DNA of 48,447 nt from assembly GCA_913057195.1 (NCBI GenBank), contig CAJXNL010000016.1, positions 1 through 48,447 on the forward strand, read 5' to 3'. The DNA is from an uncultured Wenzhouxiangella sp. (GTDB taxonomy: Bacteria; Pseudomonadota; Gammaproteobacteria; Xanthomonadales; Wenzhouxiangellaceae). Of the stretch, positions 25,424-35,000 are shown piece after piece (position 1 is the stretch's first letter; each line of letters begins with the position of its first letter). The notes under the pieces are model-generated. The model did not search any database. It had not been told where the DNA came from and was given only the letters and a program-made list of their open reading frames with translations. A program made the translations under genes and the position numbers.

Positions 25424-25962
25424 TGCGGCAGCATCCTTTTTAAGACGTTGTCTCTTAATATGAAGTGGTGTCTGAGGGCGGCCAACACGTGGATCGCCAC
25501 CACGGCAATCAACAGCTTAACGAACAGCTCGTGAAGCGCGTAAAAAAGCGCCTCACTCGCCTCGCTCGACTCGATGAAGACCGGCAGGGTCAAAGGCCCC
25601 CACCAATGCGCGCCGTAGCCGGCGGCTTGCGAATACAGCCACCCCGATATCGGCACGATGAAGATCAAGCCATACAGCGCCAAATGCCCCAGCTTGGCCG
25701 CCCAAATTTCCCAGTTGGCCAGATGCTTGGGCAGCGGTGGCGGCGCATGAAACAGCCGCCAACCCAACCGCAAGAATGCAAAGGCGAGCACCAGCATCCC
25801 GATGGTCTTGTGCTGGGTGACCAGCTCAAAGCGATCGCGGATACCCGCGGCTTGCTCGATGCGCCACGCCCAGGTGTATTGAAACGCGATCAACACAACG
25901 ACCGCCCAGTGAAAAAATTGCGCCACAGCGCCATAGCGTTCGGGTTCTTTTCGAAACATCAT
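25411..25962 (-). CDS. Cytochrome b561 family membrane protein
   Basis: A 183-residue inner-membrane diheme b-type cytochrome. Four helices are visible, with haem-ligand histidines in the expected places: FFHWAVVVLIAFQYTWAW (His18), LVTQHKTIGMLVLAFAFLRL, LAKLGHLALYGLIFIVPISGW and LHELFVKLLIAVVAIHVLAAL. Such proteins move electrons between quinol and periplasmic acceptors. It is translated just before the YceI gene with a 13-base overlap, so the two should act together. About 116 bases upstream separate it from the M14 peptidase stop. Confidence 0.94.
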   Translation of the reverse strand: MMFRKEPERYGAVAQFFHWAVVVLIAFQYTWAWRIEQAAGIRDRFELVTQHKTIGMLVLAFAFLRLGWRLFHAPPPLPKHLANWEIWAAKLGHLALYGLIFIVPISGWLYSQAAGYGAHWWGPLTLPVFIESSEASEALFYALHELFVKLLIAVVAIHVLAALRHHFILRDNVLKRMLPQWRR

Positions 25963-26078
25963 CGTCTGCCTCCCGATGGATTGGGTGATACCCCATGGTC
26001 TCGGATCATCCCCAACCGAGAGGATCGCACCCCCATATGACGCGGGTGCGACACCCCAAACCGCCTCTCAGCGCCGAA

Positions 26079-28985
26079 TTACGGCAGCTCAATCGCCTTG
26101 GATGCGCCCAAGCCAGGGCCCAAAATCATGGCGTTTTCCAACACCCGCATGGCACCGAGCTGCGCGGCACGAAAGGCGGGCGCGTGAGCAAACAAAATCA
26201 CCTGGCCTTGCCCAATGCGCTCGCGGGTGACATACGCCGCCGAGGCGATTCGCTCGCGGGCCTCTGGCCACAGCAGTCCACCCATGCGCACCGACAAACG
26301 TTGCCCATCAGGCACGGGGGACCAGCCAACGTGATGCGCCGATGAGTCAGCAGGCAACCACTGACCGATGCGCATCGCCGCTTCGGCGCGGCCATCGCTC
26401 ATCAACACCGGTGAGTCGGAAAACAACACCGATAAAAACGCGTTGCGACCGGCGTTCAGCCAGTGCTCTCCCACGGCTCGGGTGGCCACCAACGCCCCAG
26501 AGGGCATGAACTGCGCCTGCCAATCGTCCGTGCGTTGGCGCGCCTCGGGCCCGGCGGGGCTGTCGACGGCCACAAAGGGGTAGTCGGCCGCCTCGGCGTC
26601 GTGCCCCCAAATGTTCTCGGGCAGAGGATCGTTCCACGCCAACCACTCGCGGTGAAGTTGGTCTTGGTAGGGGGTGAGGTCTTGATCCACCACATCGCTT
26701 AAGCGGTGGGTGTTGACCATCGAATCATCACCCGCCATCAGTGCCTCAGCCGAGCGACCGGTGGCGATCAGGGTGCCCCCCTGGCTCACCCAGTCGGCCA
26801 GCGTGTTCGCCAGGCCATCGGGGATGGTGGCCGACCCCCAGCGCTCGGGCAGATAAATCACGTTATAGCGACGAAGATCAGTCCACGAGGCGCGCTTTTC
26901 ATCCAGCTGCGTTGAGCGAATGCCCAGGCGATGATCGAGCATCCACCACACCGCGCCGACATCCAACATGTTGGTCATGCCACGCGACATGATCGCGATT
27001 TGGGGTTGGGTCAACACCCGCCAATGGCCACCGCCCAAGTCCGCCAAATCCCCAGGCGCCCGCCCGAAGCCGACGCCGTGGACCGGTATCCCCAACGCAT
27101 CGGCGGTGGCCTGAACCCGCGCCATCCAGTCATCGAGGTGGCGGTTGTCGTCGGCGGTGATGGCAATCGAGCCGATCGGCAAGTCCATCCCATCAAGTCT
27201 CGACGCTTGGCGATTGGCGCGCACGTTGACGCCCTGCTCCATCAACCGCGCGGCCAACGCGTTGGCGCGGTCATCGGCCCCTGAGGCGACCACGCCAATG
27301 GCAGCGTCTTCAATCGGCGCGGTGGCATAAGACACGTCCGGGCGATAGGTCGCCGGATCGATTCGTGCCAAGTCGTCGTCTAAGTGTTCGGGCACCTGGT
27401 AGGCGTCCAAACCAAACATCATCGGGATGTTCCACCCGGTGGTGTCATAAATGGTGGAGCTGCCCTCACCCAAGACGGCTTCGCGCTCTTGGCGAAGGGC
27501 AAACTCAGACATCTTCGGGTCAAACTCAAACATCGCCGCCAGCGAGCGCGCTTCAGGCTGGCGGTTTCGGATCACCAAGCTGCCCTCAGGCAGCACCACA
27601 TCGCGCTCGACCTGACCCAAAGGATTGGTGGCCTGTTGGATGCGCACATCATCACGCAACACGTGCACTTCAAAAGCCTGAATGGCCATCAGATCCAAAA
27701 GCTCATCCAAGCGCGCCACGTTGTCGGTCGGCGGGATCACCCACGAGCGCTCGGCATAGGGGCCGTTGGCTGACACCACCTCGGCCCGGTCCTCAGCGTA
27801 GCTTTTGAGCATGGCCACCCGCTCGCGCGCCAGCGTGGTCAGGTTCGCCCAAGAAGAGATCACTTGGTGGTGGACGGATTGTTTGTAGCTGATGTTGTGG
27901 GTCAGCCGCTGAACGCCATCCTCAGCCAGACGCGCCTGTTCATATAAAATCCCCAGCGCGCCGCGCAGCGACGCCCACGCGTCGGTATAACCCGGGTACC
28001 AACCCTCCGCCCACTCGCCGGTGTAGTAGGGATAACCAAACCGGTCATAGGCCTTGGCTTGATCATCGGCGAACACGTTGGCCATGTCATTTCGATACGT
28101 GGGCAGATGGGGGTTAATCGGCTCTCTGGGGGGCGAGAACAAATAGGTGCTTTGCGGGCCCATCTCGTGGCCGTCGACCAGCAGCACCGGCTTCCAATCA
28201 TTGATCGCCCGAATCCGTCCGCGGGTCTCAGGGTGGCGCGCATAGATCCAGTCGCGGTTGAGATCAAAATAGTAGTGATTGCCTCGCCCATAAGGCCAGT
28301 ACGAGGTGTGCAGCAGCGATTGATCGTCGATGTTGGGGTGCAGCCCGCGGTGTTGGTCCAAGGCATTGACAAACCGCTCGCGCCCATCAGGGTTTTTGTT
28401 GGGATCAACAATCACCACCACCTCGTCAAGCAGCGCCGCCGTGGCCGCTGAGCGATCCGCGGCCAGGTGGTGCATCATCACCAGTGCAGCGTCTGAGCCT
28501 GAGCTTTCGTTGCCGTGGATCGAGTACGACATCCACGCGACCGCTGGGGTCTGGTCAATGATTGCCTCGCGCTCGCGTGAGCCAACGCCTGAACGCGGGT
28601 CTGACAAGCGGGCCATGTTGGCTTTGATCTCGTCGACGCGCTCGAGGTGGTCTTGAGAGGCGATGATCAAATACACCAATGGGCGGCCTTCGTAGCTGCG
28701 GGCATATTCAACAAGCTCGACCCGATCGGACGCCTCGGCCAGACGCTGGGCGTAGTCGACAATCTGAGCAGAACTTGCCGCGCGCTCGCCCACGGGAAAG
28801 CCCAAAACAGTCTCAGGCGCAGGAATGGCCGGATCCAAATCCGCCCCATCGGGGTAGATGGCGCGCTCATAGGCCAAGCCGTCAATGGGGTTTGATGCCA
28901 CTTCCCCATGCGGGGTTTGCGCCAGCGACACCGCGGCCAGGGAGGTCAACACAGCCAAGCCAATCAGACGTTCAATGCACTTCAT
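26079..28985 (-). CDS. Large secreted M14-family zinc metallocarboxypeptidase
   Basis: A 968-residue exported protein. Signal peptide MKCIERLIGLAVLTSLAAVSLAQ, then an M14 catalytic domain: zinc ligands His157 and Glu160 in SIHGNESSGSD, substrate-binding NPDGRERF near 198, DLNRDW near 241, His273 in DGHEMGPQ, and ALGILYEQ as a candidate catalytic Glu region. The C-terminal half includes a glutamine-amidotransferase-like alpha/beta section (YNVIYLPERWG ... GGTLIATGRSAEAL), as in other large M14 proteins of gammaproteobacteria. It probably degrades extracellular or periplasmic peptides. The ATG at 28985 gives a clean signal peptide; a TTG at 29030 is the longer alternative. The gene is 73 bases after the outer-membrane protein gene on the same strand. 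Confidence 0.93.
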   Translation of the reverse strand: MKCIERLIGLAVLTSLAAVSLAQTPHGEVASNPIDGLAYERAIYPDGADLDPAIPAPETVLGFPVGERAASSAQIVDYAQRLAEASDRVELVEYARSYEGRPLVYLIIASQDHLERVDEIKANMARLSDPRSGVGSREREAIIDQTPAVAWMSYSIHGNESSGSDAALVMMHHLAADRSAATAALLDEVVVIVDPNKNPDGRERFVNALDQHRGLHPNIDDQSLLHTSYWPYGRGNHYYFDLNRDWIYARHPETRGRIRAINDWKPVLLVDGHEMGPQSTYLFSPPREPINPHLPTYRNDMANVFADDQAKAYDRFGYPYYTGEWAEGWYPGYTDAWASLRGALGILYEQARLAEDGVQRLTHNISYKQSVHHQVISSWANLTTLARERVAMLKSYAEDRAEVVSANGPYAERSWVIPPTDNVARLDELLDLMAIQAFEVHVLRDDVRIQQATNPLGQVERDVVLPEGSLVIRNRQPEARSLAAMFEFDPKMSEFALRQEREAVLGEGSSTIYDTTGWNIPMMFGLDAYQVPEHLDDDLARIDPATYRPDVSYATAPIEDAAIGVVASGADDRANALAARLMEQGVNVRANRQASRLDGMDLPIGSIAITADDNRHLDDWMARVQATADALGIPVHGVGFGRAPGDLADLGGGHWRVLTQPQIAIMSRGMTNMLDVGAVWWMLDHRLGIRSTQLDEKRASWTDLRRYNVIYLPERWGSATIPDGLANTLADWVSQGGTLIATGRSAEALMAGDDSMVNTHRLSDVVDQDLTPYQDQLHREWLAWNDPLPENIWGHDAEAADYPFVAVDSPAGPEARQRTDDWQAQFMPSGALVATRAVGEHWLNAGRNAFLSVLFSDSPVLMSDGRAEAAMRIGQWLPADSSAHHVGWSPVPDGQRLSVRMGGLLWPEARERIASAAYVTRERIGQGQVILFAHAPAFRAAQLGAMRVLENAMILGPGLGASKAIELP

Positions 28986-29058
28986 CGGGGTCAATGTCCT
29001 TAGTCTTAATCGATCTTTGAGTGTAAACAATTTGGCCGGGTGATGTGGGCGGGGCCGG

Positions 29059-30234
29059 TCAACGCTGGATGTCCCACTGTCGGCGGTGGCTCAACGTTGC
29101 AGGATTGTTTTCAAACTGAATCTCAAAGGTCAGCTTCAAGCGCCAATCTGAACCCCGGCGGTCGTTGATGCTGTCTTTGGGCCAGGCATATTCAGGCCGA
29201 AGCTCGACAAACAGCCACGGGCGAAGCCACTGGCGCCGGATGCGCGCAGACACAAAGACCTCTTCGGTCAACGCCTCAGGGCGGGTGCGGCCAAACGCCC
29301 CAATGTCGGCGCGAAGCGCGGTGCGCGCATCGAGTTGCTGATAGCCAATCAACACGCTCTTCCAGTCCACCCCTTGGCTTGCTTGAGACAGCGTGCCTCG
29401 GGTGGTCCACCGCAGCAGCCGACCGAATCGGGGCGCCACCTCCACATCCAACCGCGAGCGCGTGCCAAAGCCGTCCAACCGCTCCCAAAAAGCGGTTTGG
29501 GTGCCCCGGATGAGGGTGGTCTTTGAGAGCTGATGGCGAAGCAAATAGCGCGTGCTCACCCGCGGGTTCAAGCCGCCCGACTCCACCCGAACGGTGGCGT
29601 CCACATCGGTCAAGCCAATCAAGGCTTCAGACAAAATAAACCGCACCCCCAGGCGGGTCCGCTCATCGGGCTCGTCGAGCTCCGCGACACCCAAGCCATC
29701 CCCTGCGAGCGTGTCATCGCGGCTGACCAAGACCCTGACACGCTCACTCAGCCGTGGCAGGGCGATGTTGGCGTTGACCTGAAAACCGCCGCCCAGCCCA
29801 TCGCGCTCGTCCCAGCCGACGGTGTTGCGGACCCGAAAGAACGTGTTGACCGGGGTTTCTTCTAAGGTCCTCGGGTCGCCAAAAAAGCCGTCGAACCAGA
29901 CCGCCGGGGCGCACAACCGCGCGTTGAGATACGAGTGCGATCGATCCAGCCAATGGTCTGCCCCGGCCGGCTCAGCGCAGGTCGAGGATTGGGGTGGGTC
30001 GGTCTTGGCTTCTGGATCCGGTGGCGTTTTGGGTGATGCGTTCTGGTCGGGATCCGCCTCGGGCTGGGCCGCCTGCGACACCGCGCCCATCGATTGTTCG
30101 GCGAGGGTGGCATTGACGCCCCCCCAAGGGACCGTGAGTGCGATGCCCACCACCATCAGCCCACCCAGCCCCGCCTGCCCCATGCACCGCGCAAGAGTAA
30201 GAGTTTTCTGATGATAGTTTTTTACATTGCGCAT
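29059..30234 (-). CDS. Putative outer-membrane beta-barrel protein
   Basis: A 391-residue protein. The N-terminus has a basic start and a hydrophobic stretch (about 22-40, LGGLMVVGIALTVPWGG), then a Pro/Asp-rich linker (PEADPDQNASPKTPPDPEAK) and a long run of alternating amphipathic strands: FFRVRNTVGWDERDGLGGGFQVNANIALP, ARTALRADIGAFGRTRP, SARIRRQWLRPWLFVELRPEYAWP and LKLTFEIQFENNP. This is the pattern of a barrel, although the C-terminus lacks the usual terminal aromatic. No family name was recognised. It lies upstream of the M14 peptidase on the same strand and is divergent from the first response-regulator gene across 80 bases, so co-regulation with that regulator is worth testing. Confidence 0.75.
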   Translation of the reverse strand: MRNVKNYHQKTLTLARCMGQAGLGGLMVVGIALTVPWGGVNATLAEQSMGAVSQAAQPEADPDQNASPKTPPDPEAKTDPPQSSTCAEPAGADHWLDRSHSYLNARLCAPAVWFDGFFGDPRTLEETPVNTFFRVRNTVGWDERDGLGGGFQVNANIALPRLSERVRVLVSRDDTLAGDGLGVAELDEPDERTRLGVRFILSEALIGLTDVDATVRVESGGLNPRVSTRYLLRHQLSKTTLIRGTQTAFWERLDGFGTRSRLDVEVAPRFGRLLRWTTRGTLSQASQGVDWKSVLIGYQQLDARTALRADIGAFGRTRPEALTEEVFVSARIRRQWLRPWLFVELRPEYAWPKDSINDRRGSDWRLKLTFEIQFENNPATLSHRRQWDIQR

Positions 30235-30314
30235 TTAGTGATCCGAAAATCCTGTGCTAGCGTGGTATTGCAGTCTTTGCTCTCTCACTGTCCGTCTTAA
30301 AAGGGGTTTTTATT

Positions 30315-31112
30315 ATGGAACGATACAACAACCACGCCGTGATCGCGGTCATCAGCACCCACGCCAACCAAGCCTCCATTGTCCAGCCGCTGTTGCGGCG
30401 CCACGATCTAACGACCTTGAGCTTTCGTTCGTGCGCGCACTTTATTCAACACAGCCCTGGACCGGCGGTGGATTTAATTGTCTTGGAAGGCTACACCCTG
30501 ACCCACAGCGAAATTCAATTCCTCAACAGCTACCGAGACGGGGCCACCACAGAGGTGGCCATCATTGTGGTGGCGGGCAACAACGACGCCACTTTGGCCA
30601 GGCTGGCACTGAAAGCCGGCGCGGATGACTTTATGAAAAAGCCCATTAAACCCCCAGAGCTTTTGGCGCGCGTGGAGAGCCGCCTGCGGCGGCGCCTGAC
30701 GGTCAAACTCAGCCGCTCGCGGTTTGGCGAGTTCGAGTTTATGCTCAACCAGCGGGTGCTGATGGTCAACAACGAACCGGTCAAAATCCGCCCGCGTGAG
30801 TATGATTTGTTGCTGTGTCTGTTCCAAAACGAAGGACAGGTGGTCTCTCGCGAGGTGCTGTTGATGAACGTGTGGCAAACCATCCCCAGCCTGCCCACCC
30901 GCTCGATTGACACCTATGTCAGCCGCCTGCGTAAACGATTTGGCTTGGACGGCACCTCAGGCTGGGTGTTGAGCTCAATCTACCAGCGCGGGTATTGCCT
31001 GATGCAAGACCCCCCAGCCGGCACGCGCGCTGAGCCCCAAGCCGCTGAGGCCCAACCGGCCTACGATGTCACCATCAAACGAATTACACCCCCGGCCCAC
31101 CCGACAGTGTGA
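30315..31112 (+). CDS. Atypical OmpR/PhoB-type regulator lacking the phospho-acceptor Asp (copy 1)
   Basis: A 265-residue protein with an N-terminal receiver-like domain (about 7-125), a winged-helix DNA-binding domain of OmpR/PhoB type (about 137-232: RPREYDLLLCLFQNEGQVVSREVLLMNVW, RSIDTYVSRLRKRFGL, IYQRGYCL) and a 30-residue disordered tail. The receiver has lost the key residues: the acidic pair after strand 1 is IST (13-15), the phospho-acceptor position in DLIVLEGY is Glu58, and the conserved Thr/Ser is Ala87; only the Lys109-Pro110 end remains. It should not be phosphorylated in the normal way, and Glu may mimic the active state. AAGGGG precedes the ATG. No histidine kinase is nearby; a related gene follows. 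Confidence 0.92.
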   Translation: MERYNNHAVIAVISTHANQASIVQPLLRRHDLTTLSFRSCAHFIQHSPGPAVDLIVLEGYTLTHSEIQFLNSYRDGATTEVAIIVVAGNNDATLARLALKAGADDFMKKPIKPPELLARVESRLRRRLTVKLSRSRFGEFEFMLNQRVLMVNNEPVKIRPREYDLLLCLFQNEGQVVSREVLLMNVWQTIPSLPTRSIDTYVSRLRKRFGLDGTSGWVLSSIYQRGYCLMQDPPAGTRAEPQAAEAQPAYDVTIKRITPPAHPTV

Positions 31113-31140
31113 TGTCAAAAACCGACAGGCCCTAACGCCG

Positions 31141-31177
31141 GCCCCCGCACCCGACGATTTTGTCGGAATGTGGGGGC
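31141..31177 (+). promoter_or_regulatory. Strong GC hairpin between the two regulator genes
   Basis: GCCCCC-GCA-CCCGAC and GTCGG-AATGT-GGGGGC form an almost perfect stem around a short GATTTT loop, 28 bases after the first regulator's stop. There is no T tract, so a simple rho-independent terminator is unlikely. It may attenuate read-through, stabilise the 3' end or serve as an operator; repeats of GTCGG also occur just outside it. Confidence 0.5.
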
Positions 31178-31213
31178 AACTTGTCGGTCTCTGTAAAGCC
31201 CGCTTGGCGCGAA

Positions 31214-31242
31214 TTGTCAATACTGGATGTGTGTTTTGACAA
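31214..31242 (+). promoter_or_regulatory. Inverted repeat upstream of second regulator gene
   Basis: TTGTCAA at 31214-31220 and TTGACAA at 31236-31242 are exact inverted copies with 15 bases between them, 27 bases before the start at 31269. The position suits a binding site for a dimeric regulator, possibly one of the two winged-helix proteins encoded on either side. The second arm also contains TTGACA. Confidence 0.4.
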
Positions 31243-31268
31243 GCCTACGGCGGCAAAGAGGACGACTT

Positions 31269-31991
31269 ATGTTGGAAAATGACAATCGCTGGCACATTGC
31301 CATTGTGGATCAACAATCCGGGCCGACACGGATGTGGCGCCGCGCGCTGACCCGGCGCTATCGTCTGTCATTTTTCGAGTCCACCGAGTCTCTGGCCGAA
31401 CAGGCCAGCCTGGATCCTGACCAACCCACCGAGGACAACCCGCATTTAATCATCCTCAATTGGGACGGCGCCAACGGTCAGGCGGGTGAATTCTTAAAGC
31501 AAGTCCGAAAGGCGCACAACAACGGGGTGGGCGTGATCGCGGTGGTCGATGAAGACGATCCTGAGGCCGCCTTGGAGGCATGCGAGCTGGGCAGCAATGA
31601 ATACCTCACCCGACCGCTGGAAGAATCCGAGCTCAGCAATCGGGTGCAGCACCTGCTTCAGCATCGCCCGAGGCACCCGTCTTTGCCCGAGTACTACCCC
31701 CCTTATCGATTTGATTTAAACCGACGAACCGTCTTTTACGAGGGTGAGCTGCACCGCCCGCGGCCTCGGGAGTTTGATCTCATGCTCTACATGCTCCGGC
31801 GGCCCGGTGAGGTGGTCAGCCGCAGCCAGCTTAAAGACACCGTGTGGTTTGGTGAGTCCGACGATTGTCGGTCGATTGACACCTACATCAGCCGGATTCG
31901 GCGTCTGTATGGCCTCGACGGTCGAAGCGGTTGGCGGATCAAATCGGTCTACGGCACCGGCTATCAGCTCATCGAGGCGCCGAAAGACTAA
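31269..31991 (+). CDS. Atypical OmpR/PhoB-type regulator lacking the phospho-acceptor Asp (copy 2)
   Basis: A 240-residue paralogue of the preceding gene: receiver-like domain (about 8-128) and PhoB-type winged helix (about 140-236: RPREFDLMLYMLRRPGEVVSRSQLKDTVW, RSIDTYISRIRRLYGLDGRSGW, VYGTGYQL). In the receiver the phospho-acceptor position is Asn64 (LIILNWDG; Asp66 is two residues later), only one acidic residue (Asp14) remains after strand 1, the Thr/Ser position is not conserved and the usual Lys is Arg115. It therefore is unlikely to be a normal kinase target. The ATG at 31269 has AGAGGA upstream; an in-frame extension to 31227 was rejected. A perfect terminator follows the stop. Confidence 0.92.
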   Translation: MLENDNRWHIAIVDQQSGPTRMWRRALTRRYRLSFFESTESLAEQASLDPDQPTEDNPHLIILNWDGANGQAGEFLKQVRKAHNNGVGVIAVVDEDDPEAALEACELGSNEYLTRPLEESELSNRVQHLLQHRPRHPSLPEYYPPYRFDLNRRTVFYEGELHRPRPREFDLMLYMLRRPGEVVSRSQLKDTVWFGESDDCRSIDTYISRIRRLYGLDGRSGWRIKSVYGTGYQLIEAPKD

Positions 31992-32004
31992 CCCACAAGT
32001 CCGG

Positions 32005-35000
32005 TTATCGGGAGGGGGCACGGGCCGAGTCTTGCGAGACTCGGCCTCTTTTTTGGGTCAAGAAGACCACCACGGTCTGGGCGGCGGCTTGAACAATCAC
32101 ATATAAACAGGGAATAAGCACCAGGCTCAACACCATCGCGCTCATCAGCCCGCCAATGACGGCCACCGCCAAAGGCTGCATCAGGTTCGCGCCCGAGCCC
32201 ATGCCCAGCGCCAGCGGCAACATGCCCGCGACGGTGGTCAAGGTGGTCATTAAGATGGGGCGAAGGCGAATGCCCCCGGCTTCAACCACCGCCTCGTTCA
32301 GCGCCAGCCCTCGAGCCTTGGCACGCTCGATGTACTCCACCAGCAAAATGGCGTTGTTGACGACGATGCCAATCAACAAAATCAGCCCCAAAAAGGCCGG
32401 CGCCGACAGCGGTGTGGCCGTCAACCACAGCGCCGCGACCACGCCAATGACGCTCAAAGGGGCCGCGGCCATGATCACAATCGGATTCGACAGGCGCTCG
32501 TATTGAACCGTGAGGACCACAAACACCAAAAAAAGCGCCAGCAAGATCACGGTCAACATCTCTTGGTTGGTCTCTTCAATCGTCTCGAACTGCCCCCCGA
32601 AAATCACCCCATAGTTGTTGGGCAGGCCCAACTGATCAACCCGAGCTCTGATGGCTTCCATGATCGAGCCGACATCATTGAGCTCTGTGTTGAAGCTGCC
32701 GGTGATGCGCTGCACCCTCACTTGGTTCTCACGCTCGATGTCCTCAGGGCCATCGCCCAAGACAAAATCGGCCACCTCCGACAGCTGAACCGGGCGCCCG
32801 TTGGGGGCAGCAATCATCAGCTGGCTCAGGGCATTCGGATCCGAGGTCACGGCCCGGGGCAGGCGCACCCGAATGTCGTACTCGTCGCCGCCGGTGGCGT
32901 AGCGTGTGGGGATGGCACCGGTCACCGCGTCTCTCAGTGATCGGCCCACCTCAGCCACGTTGAGCCCCAAGGCGGCTGCCCGCTCCCGATCGACGTTGAT
33001 GTTTAAAAGGGGCATCCGATCATCTCTGGACATCTGCAGGTCCGCCAGCCCCTCGATGCCCTCCAGATCATCCAGCAGCTCACGCGCCAGCGCCTGCATG
33101 AGGTCCAGCTCCTCGCCCACGATCATGACTTCCATGTCATCGCCCGAGGCCCCGAAGTTCAGCCCCGGGATGCGAGGGGGCCGAATCCAAATGCCCGCGT
33201 TGGGGATGTCCAGCGATCTGAGTTCTTGGGTGGCTTGGCGCACCCAAAGCCCGGCCGGCCAATCCGGGCGCTCGGCGGCGTCGGCCAATTTGACCGACAT
33301 GCGTGCAAACCCAGGCCGCTCCGAGACCACCCCGCCATACAAATGGCCGCCGGTCATGGCAAACACCGTCTCGACATGCGGCATCGATTGCAGGGCCTGT
33401 TCGATCATGTTGGAGGCCAGGTTGGTCTGCTCGGGCGACGTGCCTGCCGGCAGCCACATCCGAACCTCGACTTGACCATCATCAAGCTGGGGCAAAAACT
33501 CCGTGCCCAAACGCCCCATGGCCAACACGGCGACAACAAACAGCGCCACCGCGCCACCAATCACCGGCCAGCGCCAAGCCAACACCTCGCTCAAAATTGA
33601 CCGGTAGCGCTCAACCACCTGATCGATGCCGGCATCGACCATGCGAAAAATGCGCGTGTCGCTGAACTTCGAGCGAAACGTGACTTTTCCAAACTGAGCC
33701 GCGAGCATCGGCACCACCGTCAGCGCCACCGCCAATGAGGCCACGACGGCAAATGAAATCGTCAAGATCAACTCGCGAAAGACCAACGCGGCCATCCCCG
33801 TGATCAACAAAAAAGGCACCACGGCGGCCAGGTTGGTCAAGGTGCCCGCGGTGATGGCCGAGATCACCTCATCGGCCCCCTCGTGGGCGGCTTGTTCGGG
33901 ATCTTGCTGGCGCGTTTGCTGATGTCGGGAGATGTTTTCGAGCATCACAATCGCATTGTCCAGCAGCAACCCCACCCCCAACGCCAAGCCACCCAAGCTC
34001 ATGACGTTCAGCGTCAACCCGCCCAGCCCCATCAAGGCGAAGGTGAATAAAATCGCCATGGGAATGGATAGGCCAATCACGAAACTTTTTCGCAGGGACC
34101 CCAAGAAAGCCAACACCACCAGCATGGCCAAACTCGCTCCCAAAATGGCCGCCGAGCTCACCGCCTCGACCGATCCGCGGACAAAGTAGGCGCCATCGCG
34201 CGTGGCTCGCCAGCGGATGTCTTCGGGAATGAACCCCGAGGCGTCTAGGGATGCCACGGTCTCATTGATTTCATCGACCACGTCGACGACATTCGCCTCG
34301 GGCAGCTTGTAAATCGACAGCTCCGTGGCGGGCACGCCATTGAGGCGCACAAACACCCGCTGCTCTCGAAAGCCATCGCGCACGTCGGCGACTTCCGACA
34401 GTCGGATGCGCCGATCTGAGTTGGGCAGCGTCAATAAGACATTGCCAATCTCATCGGGGCTTGAAAAACGCCCATCGGTGCGCGCCATGACATCAAACTG
34501 AGGCGAGGTGATGTTGCCGGCGGCCACATTGACGTTTTCAGCCGCCAGCTGTTCGGCCACGTCGCGCAGGGTCAATTGATAAGAGCGCAGCCGGTCTTGA
34601 TCGAGCACCACCTCGATCTCACGGATCTGTCCGCCCGCCGCCTCCACCGACGCCACCCCCTGAATCGACTGCAGCTGGGGCAGCAATCGCTGCTCCACCC
34701 AATCCCTGACATCGCGCGGTGAGCGCGTGGGCGATGAGAAACCGGCCCGCCAGATTGACCACTCGCCGGGATCCCACTTTCGAAGCCGCGGCGGCTCAAT
34801 GTCTCTGGGCAATCTCGGTCGCGTGCTTTCCAGCGCTCGCGCGGTGTTTTGTAGGGCGACATCCAAATCCACCCCCTGCTCAAAGGTCAAACTGACATTG
34901 GTTCGCCCCTCCGAGGCGCGCGCGGACAGCTTGGACAAATTCTCAACTGAGGACAGGCCCCGCTCGAGCACGCGCGTGACTTGCTCTTCCATGACCTCGG

